Assembly (NCBI GenBank): GCA_965198825.1
Contig: CBDAQB010000003.1
Coordinates: 372,001-436,000 of the forward strand
Reading direction: 5' to 3'
DNA: 64,000 bases
DNA from: BOG-908 sp965198825
GTDB lineage: Bacteria > Pseudomonadota > Alphaproteobacteria > Acetobacterales > Acetobacteraceae
Shown here: piece after piece, positions 51,050 through 59,297 of the stretch
How positions within the stretch are numbered: position 1 is the first letter of the stretch
Layout: every line of letters begins with the position of its first letter
Program-made: the position numbers and the translations under genes
Notes under the pieces: generated by a model
Told to the model about the DNA's origin: nothing
Seen by the model: the letters and a program-made list of their open reading frames with translations, nothing else
Databases searched by the model: none

Positions 51050-53065
51050 ATGGCGGCACAGGCGCAGCGGGAGCCGGAACCCGCACGGCAGAATGGGGTC
51101 GCGCGGCCGGCCGCAGGCGATCCAGGCAGCATCGCGACCCACTACGATCGCGACCCCAAGCGCTCGCTTCCAGCGCTCAGCGGCGCCTGGCCTGCCGTCG
51201 CCGTACTGGATCGCCGCGATCCGACCCGCCGCCTGATGGCAGTGCAGGTGCGCCCCTCGCTGCCGCTACGCGCCCGCATCGTCGATGCGCAGGAGGGCGC
51301 GACGCCGCCGAACCTGATGATGCCAATCGCCGACGGCCCAGGCCTCGATGCCGCCGGCCAGGCGGCCTGGTTCGTCGTCTGCCCAGCGCCACCAGGCGCC
51401 TCTCTCGCTGCCGCCTCGGGGGCGTGGCGGGAGCAGGAGATCATCGGCTCCCTTCTGATCCCTGCCGCCGCAGCCCTCAAGGAGCTGGAGAAGCGGGGGT
51501 TCACCCACCGTGCCATCCGGCCGGACAACCTGTTCCGCGCCGGTCCAGGCCAGCCGGTGACGCTGGGGCCGTTCTGGGCGGCGCCTCCCGGCACCGGCCA
51601 GCCGGCCGCAGCCGATCCCCCTTTCCTCGGCTGGTGCAGGCCGCCGCGCCAGGGCGACGGCACCATTGCCGACGATGTTTACGCTCTCGGCTTCACCATG
51701 CTCGCCCTGTGGCTTGGCCGCATGCCGCTGGCCGGCCTCGACCCCGCCGAAATCCTTCGGCGCGCCTTCTCTCTCGGCAGCTTCGCCTCGCTTCTCGCCG
51801 GGGTCCCTGCACTGCCCGCGGTGCTCGGCAACCTCCTGCGCGGCATGCTGGCCGAGGACCCGGATCAGCGCCCGCCACCGGCCTTGTTGATGGAGCCGAT
51901 GCGCGCCGTCACCAGGCGCGGCACTGCCCGCCCGACGCGTCGTGCCGCGCGATCGATTGAGGTCGGCGCCCACGTGGCCTGGACGGCGCGTGAAGTCGCC
52001 TACGCCGTCGCCACCGAGCCGCAAGCCGCCTGGGCCATGCTGAGAAGCGGCGCCGTTGACCGCTGGATACGGCGCGAGCTGAACGACCCCACCTTAGGCG
52101 CCAAGCTGGAGGAGATACGCGTCCGCCACAGCGTCGAGGCCGAGACGCCACAGCTCGCGTCCTTCATGCTTATGCGAGCTGTCGCCGCCCTCGAACCGCT
52201 CGCCCCCATGGTCTGGCGTGGCGAAGCTTTCTGGCCGGACGGCTTCGGCACCGCCCTGGCAGCGGCGGACGCCCCGACCATCGGTGTCCTGCGGGAGATC
52301 GTGGAACAGGCCGTCTTCGCATTATGGGCCAGCAACCATTCGCACCGGAAAGACAGCAGCGTCCTGCGCCTGCTCTCCGCCGAATGGCTCAGCATGCTCG
52401 CCATACGCGGCGCCGCAGGCGGCCTGCGTCGGCTGCTCTACGCGCTCAACCCGCGCCTTGCCTGCGCCTCGCCCTTGCTGGGAGGCCGGCCCGTTCTGCG
52501 CCTCGACGAACTCCTGCCGGCCCTCGAGGCAGCCTCCGGCCGTGCAAACCGCGGCGAGCCACCTTTGGATCCGGATATCGTGGCCTTCGTCGCCGCGCAC
52601 TCTGACGCCCCGACGCGTGCCGGCCTCGTAGGCCTGAACAGTCTTGCAGGAGAGGCTGAACGGCCACTCATGCTACGCCTGCTTGCCCACCTGCAAACCC
52701 GCTTCGAACTCGGCCCGCTCCCAGGTCTCGCCCTCTGGCTGCACGAGTCCGGCGTCACCGGCATGGACCGCTGGCGCAGCCGCAGCACACGCACCGCGCT
52801 GGGCCGCCGCGTGGCGACCCTCGTGGCCGCCGGACATGTGACGGCTCTCCTGACCGCGGTCGAGGATCCCACCGCCCTCGCGGCCGATGCAGCCGGCGCC
52901 CACCTCGCCGCGCAACGCATCGCCGAGCTGCAGCAAAGGCTGGAAAGCAGCGCGCAAAATGCCGCCAAGCGTGCCGAGGATGCACGAAGGCTCGCCCACG
53001 ACCTCGCGTCCGGCACTGGCTTGCTGGCCATGTTGAGCGCAACCCTCCGTCTGGCATTCGGCTGA
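51050..53065 (+). CDS. Pseudokinase-like protein with C-terminal coiled coil
   Basis: 671 residues. Residues about 60-290 resemble a serine/threonine kinase fold. The catalytic-loop position reads HRAIRPDN (153-160) instead of HRDLKPEN, the DFG position reads LGPF, and the activation region is followed by DDVYALGFTMLALWLGRMP, a typical kinase F-helix. Loss of the catalytic Asp and metal Asp implies a pseudokinase. The middle is helical and unrecognised; the last ~60 residues (AAQRIAELQQRLESSAQ...) are a coiled coil with a hydrophobic end. The ATG at 51050 is chosen; the open frame goes back to 50942. Confidence 0.72.
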   Translation: MAAQAQREPEPARQNGVARPAAGDPGSIATHYDRDPKRSLPALSGAWPAVAVLDRRDPTRRLMAVQVRPSLPLRARIVDAQEGATPPNLMMPIADGPGLDAAGQAAWFVVCPAPPGASLAAASGAWREQEIIGSLLIPAAAALKELEKRGFTHRAIRPDNLFRAGPGQPVTLGPFWAAPPGTGQPAAADPPFLGWCRPPRQGDGTIADDVYALGFTMLALWLGRMPLAGLDPAEILRRAFSLGSFASLLAGVPALPAVLGNLLRGMLAEDPDQRPPPALLMEPMRAVTRRGTARPTRRAARSIEVGAHVAWTAREVAYAVATEPQAAWAMLRSGAVDRWIRRELNDPTLGAKLEEIRVRHSVEAETPQLASFMLMRAVAALEPLAPMVWRGEAFWPDGFGTALAAADAPTIGVLREIVEQAVFALWASNHSHRKDSSVLRLLSAEWLSMLAIRGAAGGLRRLLYALNPRLACASPLLGGRPVLRLDELLPALEAASGRANRGEPPLDPDIVAFVAAHSDAPTRAGLVGLNSLAGEAERPLMLRLLAHLQTRFELGPLPGLALWLHESGVTGMDRWRSRSTRTALGRRVATLVAAGHVTALLTAVEDPTALAADAAGAHLAAQRIAELQQRLESSAQNAAKRAEDARRLAHDLASGTGLLAMLSATLRLAFG

Positions 53066-53499
53066 TGGCAAAAGCAGGTAGCGCCAGCCGGGGCGGATCG
53101 AGGCTGTGGCTGCAAGGCATGGCGTGCGGCGCCGTGCTGACCTTCGCGACGCCGGCCGCCCTCCTGGCCTGCGTCCTGCTGGCCCCGGCAATGCTCGCCT
53201 CCATCGCGGACCAGGCGCCCGGCCGCCCCGTCGTGCGCGCCGTGCTCCTCTACGGCACCGCCGTGGCGCTGAAACCCTTCTGGCACCTCTGCCTCACCGG
53301 CGACCGGATGGACACCGCACTCGCTATCATGTCGGACCCGCTCACCATCGGCTCATGCTGGCTCGGCGCCGCACTCGGCTGGGCCCTGTGCGAAGTGCTG
53401 CCGCTCGTGCTGGAGACAGCCGGAAAATTCGCCGAGTCCGCTCGGGTGCTGGCTTGGGAAGTGGAGCTGAAGCGGTGCAGGGAGGAGTGGGAAGGTTAA
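53065..53499 (+). CDS. Membrane protein coupled to the pseudokinase gene
   Basis: 144 residues with about three hydrophobic segments (GAVLTFATPAALLACVLLAP, AVLLYGTAVALKPF, TIGSCWLGAALGWALCEVLPLVL) and an amphipathic charged C-terminus. No family is recognised. Its ATG overlaps the pseudokinase stop (TGATG), so the two are probably made together and may interact. It converges on rodZ, with IS copy 2 between. Confidence 0.7.
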   Translation: MAKAGSASRGGSRLWLQGMACGAVLTFATPAALLACVLLAPAMLASIADQAPGRPVVRAVLLYGTAVALKPFWHLCLTGDRMDTALAIMSDPLTIGSCWLGAALGWALCEVLPLVLETAGKFAESARVLAWEVELKRCREEWEG

Positions 53500-53533
53500 G
53501 GCAAGCACCTTCTTTTTTGAAAAAAAGAAGCAA

Positions 53534-54676
53534 TACTCCGCTCACCTGAGAATCCGGAACCGACCCGGGTCGCGGATGCGGAAGTTGTCCGTGACTTGGT
53601 CGCAGAGCACGTCCCATCGGCTTGGCACGTCGTAACGCAGAAAGGTCAGGACGCGGGCGCGGAATTGCCTGAAGTTCGCAGCGCACCGGTTGTGGATCAG
53701 GGCTTTGTGCATCGCGAGCCACAATCGTTCGATCGGGTTCAGATGCGGGCAGTAGGGCGGGATGAAATGTAGCCTTATTCGGCAGTCTCGCCGGTCGAGC
53801 CAGGCTCTTACCAGCTTGGCGTGATGGCAGCGCGCATTGTCGAGCATGACGTGGATCCGGCGCTTGGCCGGAAAGCGCGCCTCGATGGTTTGCAGCAGCG
53901 CAATCGTGCTGGTGGCGTCGACTGAGGGGACCTCGAGCACGCAGGTGGTGCCGGTGTGCAGGTCGATCGCACCTTGGATATTGACGTGCTCGCGGCCGGT
54001 GGTCTGCTCCACGGCGATCGCCACGCCCTTTGGCGCCCAGCAGCCGACGGGCTGTGCGCCGTAGGTCGGATGCACCGCATCGGCGAACATCACCATCTCG
54101 TTCGCAGGAAGGCTGTTCAACAGCTTTTCGTAGACAGCGATGAACCGGCGCTGACGGTCGGGGTCCATCTTGCTCGGCACCGCCGCGGGCTTGCGGTGCT
54201 CAAACCCCAGCCGGTGCAGCAAGGCGACCAGCCCAGAGCGGCTCTCATAGGTCACGCCGAACTGGCGCTCGATATAGGCGCCGACCTCGCACGTGGTGCG
54301 CGGCAGGGTGCGCTCCAGCCAGGCCTTGAGCTGGGTCTCCTGCGCCGGCGCCAGAAACGCGTGCCGGCCGCCGTAATGGAAGCCGACCAAGCCATCGATG
54401 CCGTCCTGCTCGAAGGTCTTGTGCCACTCACGGATGGTGTCGTCGTCCAGCAGCAAGACCTTGGCCACCTTGATAGGGCTCATCCCCTGGTCCAGCAGCA
54501 CCAGGGCATTCGCCCGCCGCGCCAGACGATGGGCAGCAAGCCCGTCCCGAGCCAACTCGGTCAGAACCTGCCTCTCCTCAGCCGTGAGAAAGCCACCGCG
54601 CATGACCGCAAGGAGAATCTAAACACACAGCGCGCCGCAAGGGGCGACGGAGCCGGATACTCAATGAGTCGGGGTA
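53534..54676 (-). mobile_element. IS630-family insertion sequence, copy 2
   Basis: 1143 bp, the same length as copy 1 and in the opposite orientation. It is flanked by TA on both sides. The left flank CAA and right flank AAAAAAC are the same as at copy 1. It is inserted in the A-tract of a different repeat copy. Confidence 0.93.
53542..54603 (-). CDS. IS630 family transposase, copy 2
   Basis: 353 residues, identical to copy 1, with the DDE residues D175, D255 and E292 intact. The distance from each IS end (8 and 73 bases) is the same as in copy 1. Confidence 0.95.
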   Translation of the reverse strand: MRGGFLTAEERQVLTELARDGLAAHRLARRANALVLLDQGMSPIKVAKVLLLDDDTIREWHKTFEQDGIDGLVGFHYGGRHAFLAPAQETQLKAWLERTLPRTTCEVGAYIERQFGVTYESRSGLVALLHRLGFEHRKPAAVPSKMDPDRQRRFIAVYEKLLNSLPANEMVMFADAVHPTYGAQPVGCWAPKGVAIAVEQTTGREHVNIQGAIDLHTGTTCVLEVPSVDATSTIALLQTIEARFPAKRRIHVMLDNARCHHAKLVRAWLDRRDCRIRLHFIPPYCPHLNPIERLWLAMHKALIHNRCAANFRQFRARVLTFLRYDVPSRWDVLCDQVTDNFRIRDPGRFRILR

Positions 54677-54724
54677 AAAAAACCTTTGCATGTTTGGGTG
54701 GGCACATGCGTATGCCCGGCCAAA

Positions 54725-55804
54725 CTACTGCTCGGGGGTTGTTGTATCGACGGCAGGCTTGGGGTGCGGGTGGCCTGGCGGCGGCAGCGGTCCGGTTTTC
54801 AGTGTGTCCGCGTCGAGCGGCAGATCGCGCCGCACCATGCCGCTGCCGCCCATCCCCTGAACCGCCGTGCCATCGACGTCTAGTTCGGTTCCGCCCGCAT
54901 TTCCGGTGGTCAGCGTCAGTCCCTGTTTATTCATTGGCACAGGAAAGCTGTCGCCTGCATGCATCAGCTTGTTGAGGATGGCCGGACCGCCCTTCTGCTT
55001 GATCGTCACCCAAGCATCGGCCGTTGCCTTGATCACCACCCTTGTGCCCGCAGGCTGCGGTGATGCCGGCGCTGCCGGCGGCGATGCGGTTTGCGTCGGT
55101 GCAGCGGCAGGCGCGCCAGCGGCCGGCGGCTGCGGCGTGACGGCGGCGCCGGCGGCAGGCGCAGCGACGGGTGGAGCCGGTGGTATCTGGGCAGCACTGG
55201 CCGGCGGTGCCGCCGCAGGAGGAGCGGCAGCCGGCTTGGGCGGCGGAGGAACCGCGGCCGCAGGGCTCTCGGCGGAAGGTGTCGCGGACGGCAGGATGGA
55301 AGCGACTTGCGGCGACGGCGGCGTCTTTTCGGCGGAAGGCGGCGCCAACCGGTCTGGTATTGGGGGCACCGTCTCGACCAGCGTATGCCGCCGGTCGGAC
55401 ACCCAGTACCAGCCGGCATAGGCGCCAGCCAGGATCAGCAGCCCGAGCAGCATCAGCGCGCCAGCCGGCACGCCACGTTGCGGCACGGGGGCAGGGAAGC
55501 TGAGTGTCGGCTTGCGGCTGACCTCATCGGTCTCGGCGCGGAACCGCGCCGCGACCGCATCGCCCGACAGCCCGAGAGCCGACGCGTATACTCGCACGAA
55601 GCCGAGCGCGTAGGTCGTGCCGGGCAGGTCGCTCATGCGCCCGTCTTCGATGGCCTCCAGATATTCCTTGCGTATGCGCAGGCCGGAAGCGAGTTCGGGA
55701 AGCTCCCAGCCCAGGCCCTGACGGGTTTCGCGCAACTGGGCGCCCAGTTTGGCTGCCGGTCTGGCGCTTGGGGATTCCGGCTTCAGGTCCTGCGTCTCGC
55801 TCAC
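54725..55804 (-). CDS. rodZ: RodZ-like cytoskeletal membrane protein
   Basis: 359 residues. An N-terminal Xre-type helix-turn-helix (about 18-85: LGAQLRETRQGLGW, LRIRKEYLEAIEDGRM, GTTYALGFVRVYA) is followed by one membrane helix (about 112-132), an Ala/Pro-rich periplasmic linker, and a DUF4115 domain (RVVIKATADAWVTIK, LNKLMHAGDSFPVP, LTLTTGNAGG). RodZ links MreB to the membrane and so controls cell shape. In many bacteria ispG follows rodZ; here an IS and a truncated repeat take its place. Confidence 0.88.
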   Translation of the reverse strand: MSETQDLKPESPSARPAAKLGAQLRETRQGLGWELPELASGLRIRKEYLEAIEDGRMSDLPGTTYALGFVRVYASALGLSGDAVAARFRAETDEVSRKPTLSFPAPVPQRGVPAGALMLLGLLILAGAYAGWYWVSDRRHTLVETVPPIPDRLAPPSAEKTPPSPQVASILPSATPSAESPAAAVPPPPKPAAAPPAAAPPASAAQIPPAPPVAAPAAGAAVTPQPPAAGAPAAAPTQTASPPAAPASPQPAGTRVVIKATADAWVTIKQKGGPAILNKLMHAGDSFPVPMNKQGLTLTTGNAGGTELDVDGTAVQGMGGSGMVRRDLPLDADTLKTGPLPPPGHPHPKPAVDTTTPEQ

Positions 55805-55847
55805 AGATGTCTCCTAACAAGGGCGAGGGCGGGACGCCAGGAAGGGT

Positions 55848-55958
55848 GTTCTTTTTTGAAAAAAAGAACCAAAAAACTTTCGCTCCCGAGGCCGGGCGTT
55901 CCCAAGATCTCGGTCCCAAAAGGTAAAAGTTTTTTGCTTCTTTTTTTCAAAAAAGAAG
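55848..55958. repeat. Nested-palindrome repeat, copy 13
   Basis: Orientation F, between ptsP and rodZ, which are on the same (minus) strand. It is 7 bases past the ptsP stop. The spacer has GATCTCGGTCCC. Confidence 0.93.
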
Positions 55959-55965
55959 ACCTTCC

Positions 55966-58209
55966 TCACCCCACCCCATGATCCCTTGCCCAAGCCGCAA
56001 TAGGCTCCCGCAAGCTGGAATACCCCGCCGCCGTCCGCCGCAAAGTCGCCAGAAACGGCCGAAGAGCGCCAAGGTCCAATGTGGTTAGCGCCTCCTTCAC
56101 AGCCAGCAGGCTGGAGGCCGACATGGACAGCCGCGTGTATCCGAGCGCCAGCAGAACCGCGGCATCGAGCGGCCGCGAGGCGGCCTCCCCACACAGGGAA
56201 AGCGACACGCCGGTCTGTGCGGCGGCGCGTGCGACGTCTTCGAGCAGAGAAAGCATGGACGGCGACAGAAAATCGTAGCGCTCCGCGAGCGATGGCGTGC
56301 CGCGGTCGGCGGCGAAGACGAATTGCAGCAGGTCGTTCGATCCGACCGAGATGAAATCCGCCTCCCGCACCAGATCGGGCAGTTGCCAGAGAAGCGCCGG
56401 GACTTCGAGCATGGTGCCGACATCGAGGCGGGCAGGCGCGGGCCTGATGCGCGCGGCCTCGGCAAACAGCAGTCCGCGCGCCTGGCGGAACTCGGCGAGC
56501 GTCGTGACCATGGGGAACATCACCGACAGCGGCCGGCCGTCCGCTGCCATGAGAAGCGCGCGCAATTGCCGCCGCAGCAGGGCAGGGCGGTCGAGCCCGA
56601 CACGCAGGCTGCGCCAGCCCATCGCCGGGTTCTCCTCCTCCGGCGGCGGGCTGTCGGGCAGCAGCTTGTCGCTGCCGATGTCGAGCGTACGGAACAGCAC
56701 GGGCCGCTCGCCTGCGCCGTCGAGCACGCGCCGATACACCTCGACCTGCTCGGCGACATTGGCCATGGATCCACGCGCCAGCATGGCGATTTCGGTGCGG
56801 AACAGGCCGATCCCGGCGGCGCCGGTGGCGTCGAGCTGGTCGAGTTCCAGGGGCAGCCCGGCGTTGATGAACAGCTCGAACCGGGTGCCGTCGCGCGTCA
56901 CCGAGGGCGCTTCGCGCAGCATCTCCCACGCGGCCTGCCTGACCGCGCGGGCAGCCAGGGCGCGGCCGTAGGCTTCGCGCACGCTCGGGTCCGGGCGAAG
57001 GATGAGCGAGCCGCCATCGGCATCGAGCACGGCCTCGTCGCCTGCCATGGCGGCCTCGAGGGCGCCGCGCGCGCCGCCGAGCGCAGGCAGCCCCAGCGCC
57101 CTGGCCAGGATGGCGGCGTGCCCGCCGGCGCTGCCCTCCTCGATCACCACGCCGGCGATGCCGCGCGCCTGGAACTCCAGCAGCTGTGCCGGTCCAAGCC
57201 GCCTGGCCAGCAGGATGACGCCCACGACGTCCGCCTCCATCACGCTGCCGGCGCCCTTCTGCATATCCAAAGCCGTCAGCAAGCGACCGGCGAGATCCTC
57301 GAAATCGGCCAGCCGCTCGCGCAAATAAGGGTCAGCGATACGGCGCATGCGCTCGCGCAACTCGCCCAGCACACGGTGCACAGCGGCTTCCGCCGTGAGG
57401 CCGCCTTGCACCGCCTCGCCGATGCGCCGCAGCCAGCCATCATCCGCCGCGACCTGACGAGTCGCCGCCAGGATGTCGCGCGGGCCGTCGCCGATCGGCA
57501 GTTGCGACGCGATCAGCCGGTCGAGATCCTGCCGCATCGCGCCGAGCGCCAGCGCAAGACGTGCCTGCTCGGCATCCGTATCGTCGGCGAGCATCTGGGA
57601 AGGCGGCCGCTGCACGCCATGCAGGAAGATGCGGCCGAACACGATGCCGGAGGAGAGTGGAGCCGCATCGAAATGCTGCGCCAGCGTGCCGGCAAAATCA
57701 TCTTCCTGCCGCACGCCGCTGGGCCGGACCTTGCCGCTGTTGAGCGTGTCCGGCAGCAGCATGGCGATGGTCTCGATGACCTCCACCTCGTCGTCGCTGT
57801 AGTGCCGTGAATCGCGGTTCTGCACGGCTATGACACCCAGAGTCCTGCCGCCCCTGCGCACCGGCACGGCCAGCATCGACGCATAGGCTTCCTCGCCGAG
57901 TTCCGGCCGGTAGGCGAAGGAGGGATGGTTCTGCGCGTCTGCCAGGTTGAGCACCTCGCCAGTGGCGGCTGCCAGCCCGATGATGCCCTCGCCGACCCGC
58001 AGGCGCGTGCGTCCTATAGCCTCCGGATTGAGGCCCCGCGTCGCCCGCAGCTCCAGAATTTCGCCTGCGCGCAGGCCGTAGATGGAGCAGACCTCAGCTT
58101 CGAGTTCGGCCGCGACCAGCGCCACGATTTCCGGCAGCAGCACGCCGCCGCCGGCCATCATGGCCCGCAGGCTCACCAGAAGTCGCCGTGCAGGGGCTAG
58201 CCCCGCCAC
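55966..58209 (-). CDS. ptsP: Nitrogen-PTS enzyme I (EI-Ntr)
   Basis: 747 residues. An N-terminal GAF domain (about 20-165) is followed by the swivelling phosphohistidine domain (GSAGGHAAILARALGLPAL, with the active His) and the PEP-binding barrel (ISVGSNDLLQF, SLCGEAASRPL). It takes phosphate from PEP and passes it to NPr and EIIA-Ntr; the GAF domain senses glutamine or 2-oxoglutarate in related proteins. The GTG at 58209 has GGAG 5 bases upstream and overlaps the previous gene by 13 bases. NPr and EIIA are not in the window. Confidence 0.93.
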   Translation of the reverse strand: MAGLAPARRLLVSLRAMMAGGGVLLPEIVALVAAELEAEVCSIYGLRAGEILELRATRGLNPEAIGRTRLRVGEGIIGLAAATGEVLNLADAQNHPSFAYRPELGEEAYASMLAVPVRRGGRTLGVIAVQNRDSRHYSDDEVEVIETIAMLLPDTLNSGKVRPSGVRQEDDFAGTLAQHFDAAPLSSGIVFGRIFLHGVQRPPSQMLADDTDAEQARLALALGAMRQDLDRLIASQLPIGDGPRDILAATRQVAADDGWLRRIGEAVQGGLTAEAAVHRVLGELRERMRRIADPYLRERLADFEDLAGRLLTALDMQKGAGSVMEADVVGVILLARRLGPAQLLEFQARGIAGVVIEEGSAGGHAAILARALGLPALGGARGALEAAMAGDEAVLDADGGSLILRPDPSVREAYGRALAARAVRQAAWEMLREAPSVTRDGTRFELFINAGLPLELDQLDATGAAGIGLFRTEIAMLARGSMANVAEQVEVYRRVLDGAGERPVLFRTLDIGSDKLLPDSPPPEEENPAMGWRSLRVGLDRPALLRRQLRALLMAADGRPLSVMFPMVTTLAEFRQARGLLFAEAARIRPAPARLDVGTMLEVPALLWQLPDLVREADFISVGSNDLLQFVFAADRGTPSLAERYDFLSPSMLSLLEDVARAAAQTGVSLSLCGEAASRPLDAAVLLALGYTRLSMSASSLLAVKEALTTLDLGALRPFLATLRRTAAGYSSLREPIAAWARDHGVG

Positions 58210-59297
58210 CTGTTCTCCGCCGCTGCCTCGTTTTGGGACATACGTTGGCCCCGGGCAGCCAGGGCGGCCGCGGCCTGCTGGCAAAGTTCCTCGACGATAT
58301 CGGCAACACTCTGCTCGCGAGTCACCATCCCGACCGACTGCCCGGCCATCACCGAGCCTTCCTCGACATCGCCGTCGACGACCGCACGGCGCAATGCGCC
58401 CGCCCAGAAATGTTCGATGTCGAGCTGGGCGGCTTCCTTGCTGACTTCACCGGCAAGGAAGCGGGAGATGGTCGCCGCCTGGTGCTCCATGAAGCGGCGG
58501 GTGCCGCCGTTGACCAGGCCGCGCACCGGAATGACCGGGAAGCGCGCATCGAGCTGCACGGACGGCAGCGCGTCGCGCGCATTGGCGCGCATGAAGGCGT
58601 TCTTGAAATTCGCATGCGCGATGCTGTCCGTCGCGGCGGCGAAACGCGTGCCGAGTTGCGCGCCTGATGCCCCCATGTCGAGGTAGGCGAGGATAGCGTC
58701 GCCGCGGCCTATGCCGCCTGCGACGAACACCGGCACGTCGCGCATGTGCGGCAGGATTTCCTGCGCGAGCACGGTGAGCGACACCGGGCCGATGTGCCCG
58801 CCTGCCTCCGAGCCCTCGATGACCAAGGCATCGACGCCGGATTTCACCAGGCGCTTGCCCAGCACCAGGGCAGGGGTGAACGCAATCAGTTTGGCCCCGC
58901 TATCCTTCACCGCGCGCACCGCGGTGCCAGGGGGAATGCCGCCAGCGAGCACGACATGCCCAACGCCGGCTGCGACGCAGACCTTCACCAGCGCGTCGAG
59001 TTCGGGATGCATGGTGATCAGGTTCACGCCGAACGGTTTCGATGTCAGCGCCTGGGTCGCCGCGATCTCCTCCGCGAGCCGGTCCGGCATCATGCTGCCG
59101 CACGCGAGCACGCCGAAGCCGCCCGCGTTCGAAATGGCGGCGACGAGATTGCGCTCGCTCACCCAGCTCATCGCCCCGCCCATGATGGCGGTGCGCGTGC
59201 CAAGGAACGCGGTTCCGCGCGACCACAGCCGGTCGAGTTCTATGCGGCCGGCATCGAGCCCCGCGCCTTCTGCCGGAACATCAACCATCGAGCCCAT
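58197..59297 (-). CDS. Nitronate monooxygenase / enoyl reductase-like flavoprotein
   Basis: 366 residues with the FMN-dependent 2-nitropropane dioxygenase fold: IMGGAMSWVSERNLVAAISNAGGFGVLA, split over the first loop, EGSEAGGHIGP with the catalytic-type His, VFVAGGIGRGDAILAYLDMGASGAQLGTRF in two parts. These enzymes oxidise nitronates such as propionate 3-nitronate; related FabK reduces enoyl-ACP, so the substrate is not fixed. It lies between lysC and ptsP, overlapping both. A second ATG at 59288 is an equal alternative start. Confidence 0.88.
   Translation of the reverse strand: MGSMVDVPAEGAGLDAGRIELDRLWSRGTAFLGTRTAIMGGAMSWVSERNLVAAISNAGGFGVLACGSMMPDRLAEEIAATQALTSKPFGVNLITMHPELDALVKVCVAAGVGHVVLAGGIPPGTAVRAVKDSGAKLIAFTPALVLGKRLVKSGVDALVIEGSEAGGHIGPVSLTVLAQEILPHMRDVPVFVAGGIGRGDAILAYLDMGASGAQLGTRFAAATDSIAHANFKNAFMRANARDALPSVQLDARFPVIPVRGLVNGGTRRFMEHQAATISRFLAGEVSKEAAQLDIEHFWAGALRRAVVDGDVEEGSVMAGQSVGMVTREQSVADIVEELCQQAAAALAARGQRMSQNEAAAENRWRG

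Larger units (their letters stand above)
53509..54724. repeat. Nested-palindrome repeat, copy 12, split by IS and truncated
   Basis: The left hairpin is 53509-53533 (CTTC..GAAGCAA, orientation R). The part right of the IS (54677-54724) keeps the A-tract, CTTTGCATGTTTGGG and a spacer ending GGCCAAAC. It then stops at the rodZ stop codon. The right inner arm and right hairpin are absent. The remaining spacer best matches copy 8 read backwards. Confidence 0.85.

Noticed and set aside
44751..53533. Inversion between the two IS copies
   Set aside because: The two halves of repeat copy 10 match each other in orientation and spacer type, so joining the outer flanks differently would break a good repeat.
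43608..54676. The 8.8 kb between the two inverted IS copies as a composite transposon
   Set aside because: Each IS sits in its own repeat copy with its own flanks, the cargo is ordinary chromosomal genes, and there is no outer target duplication.
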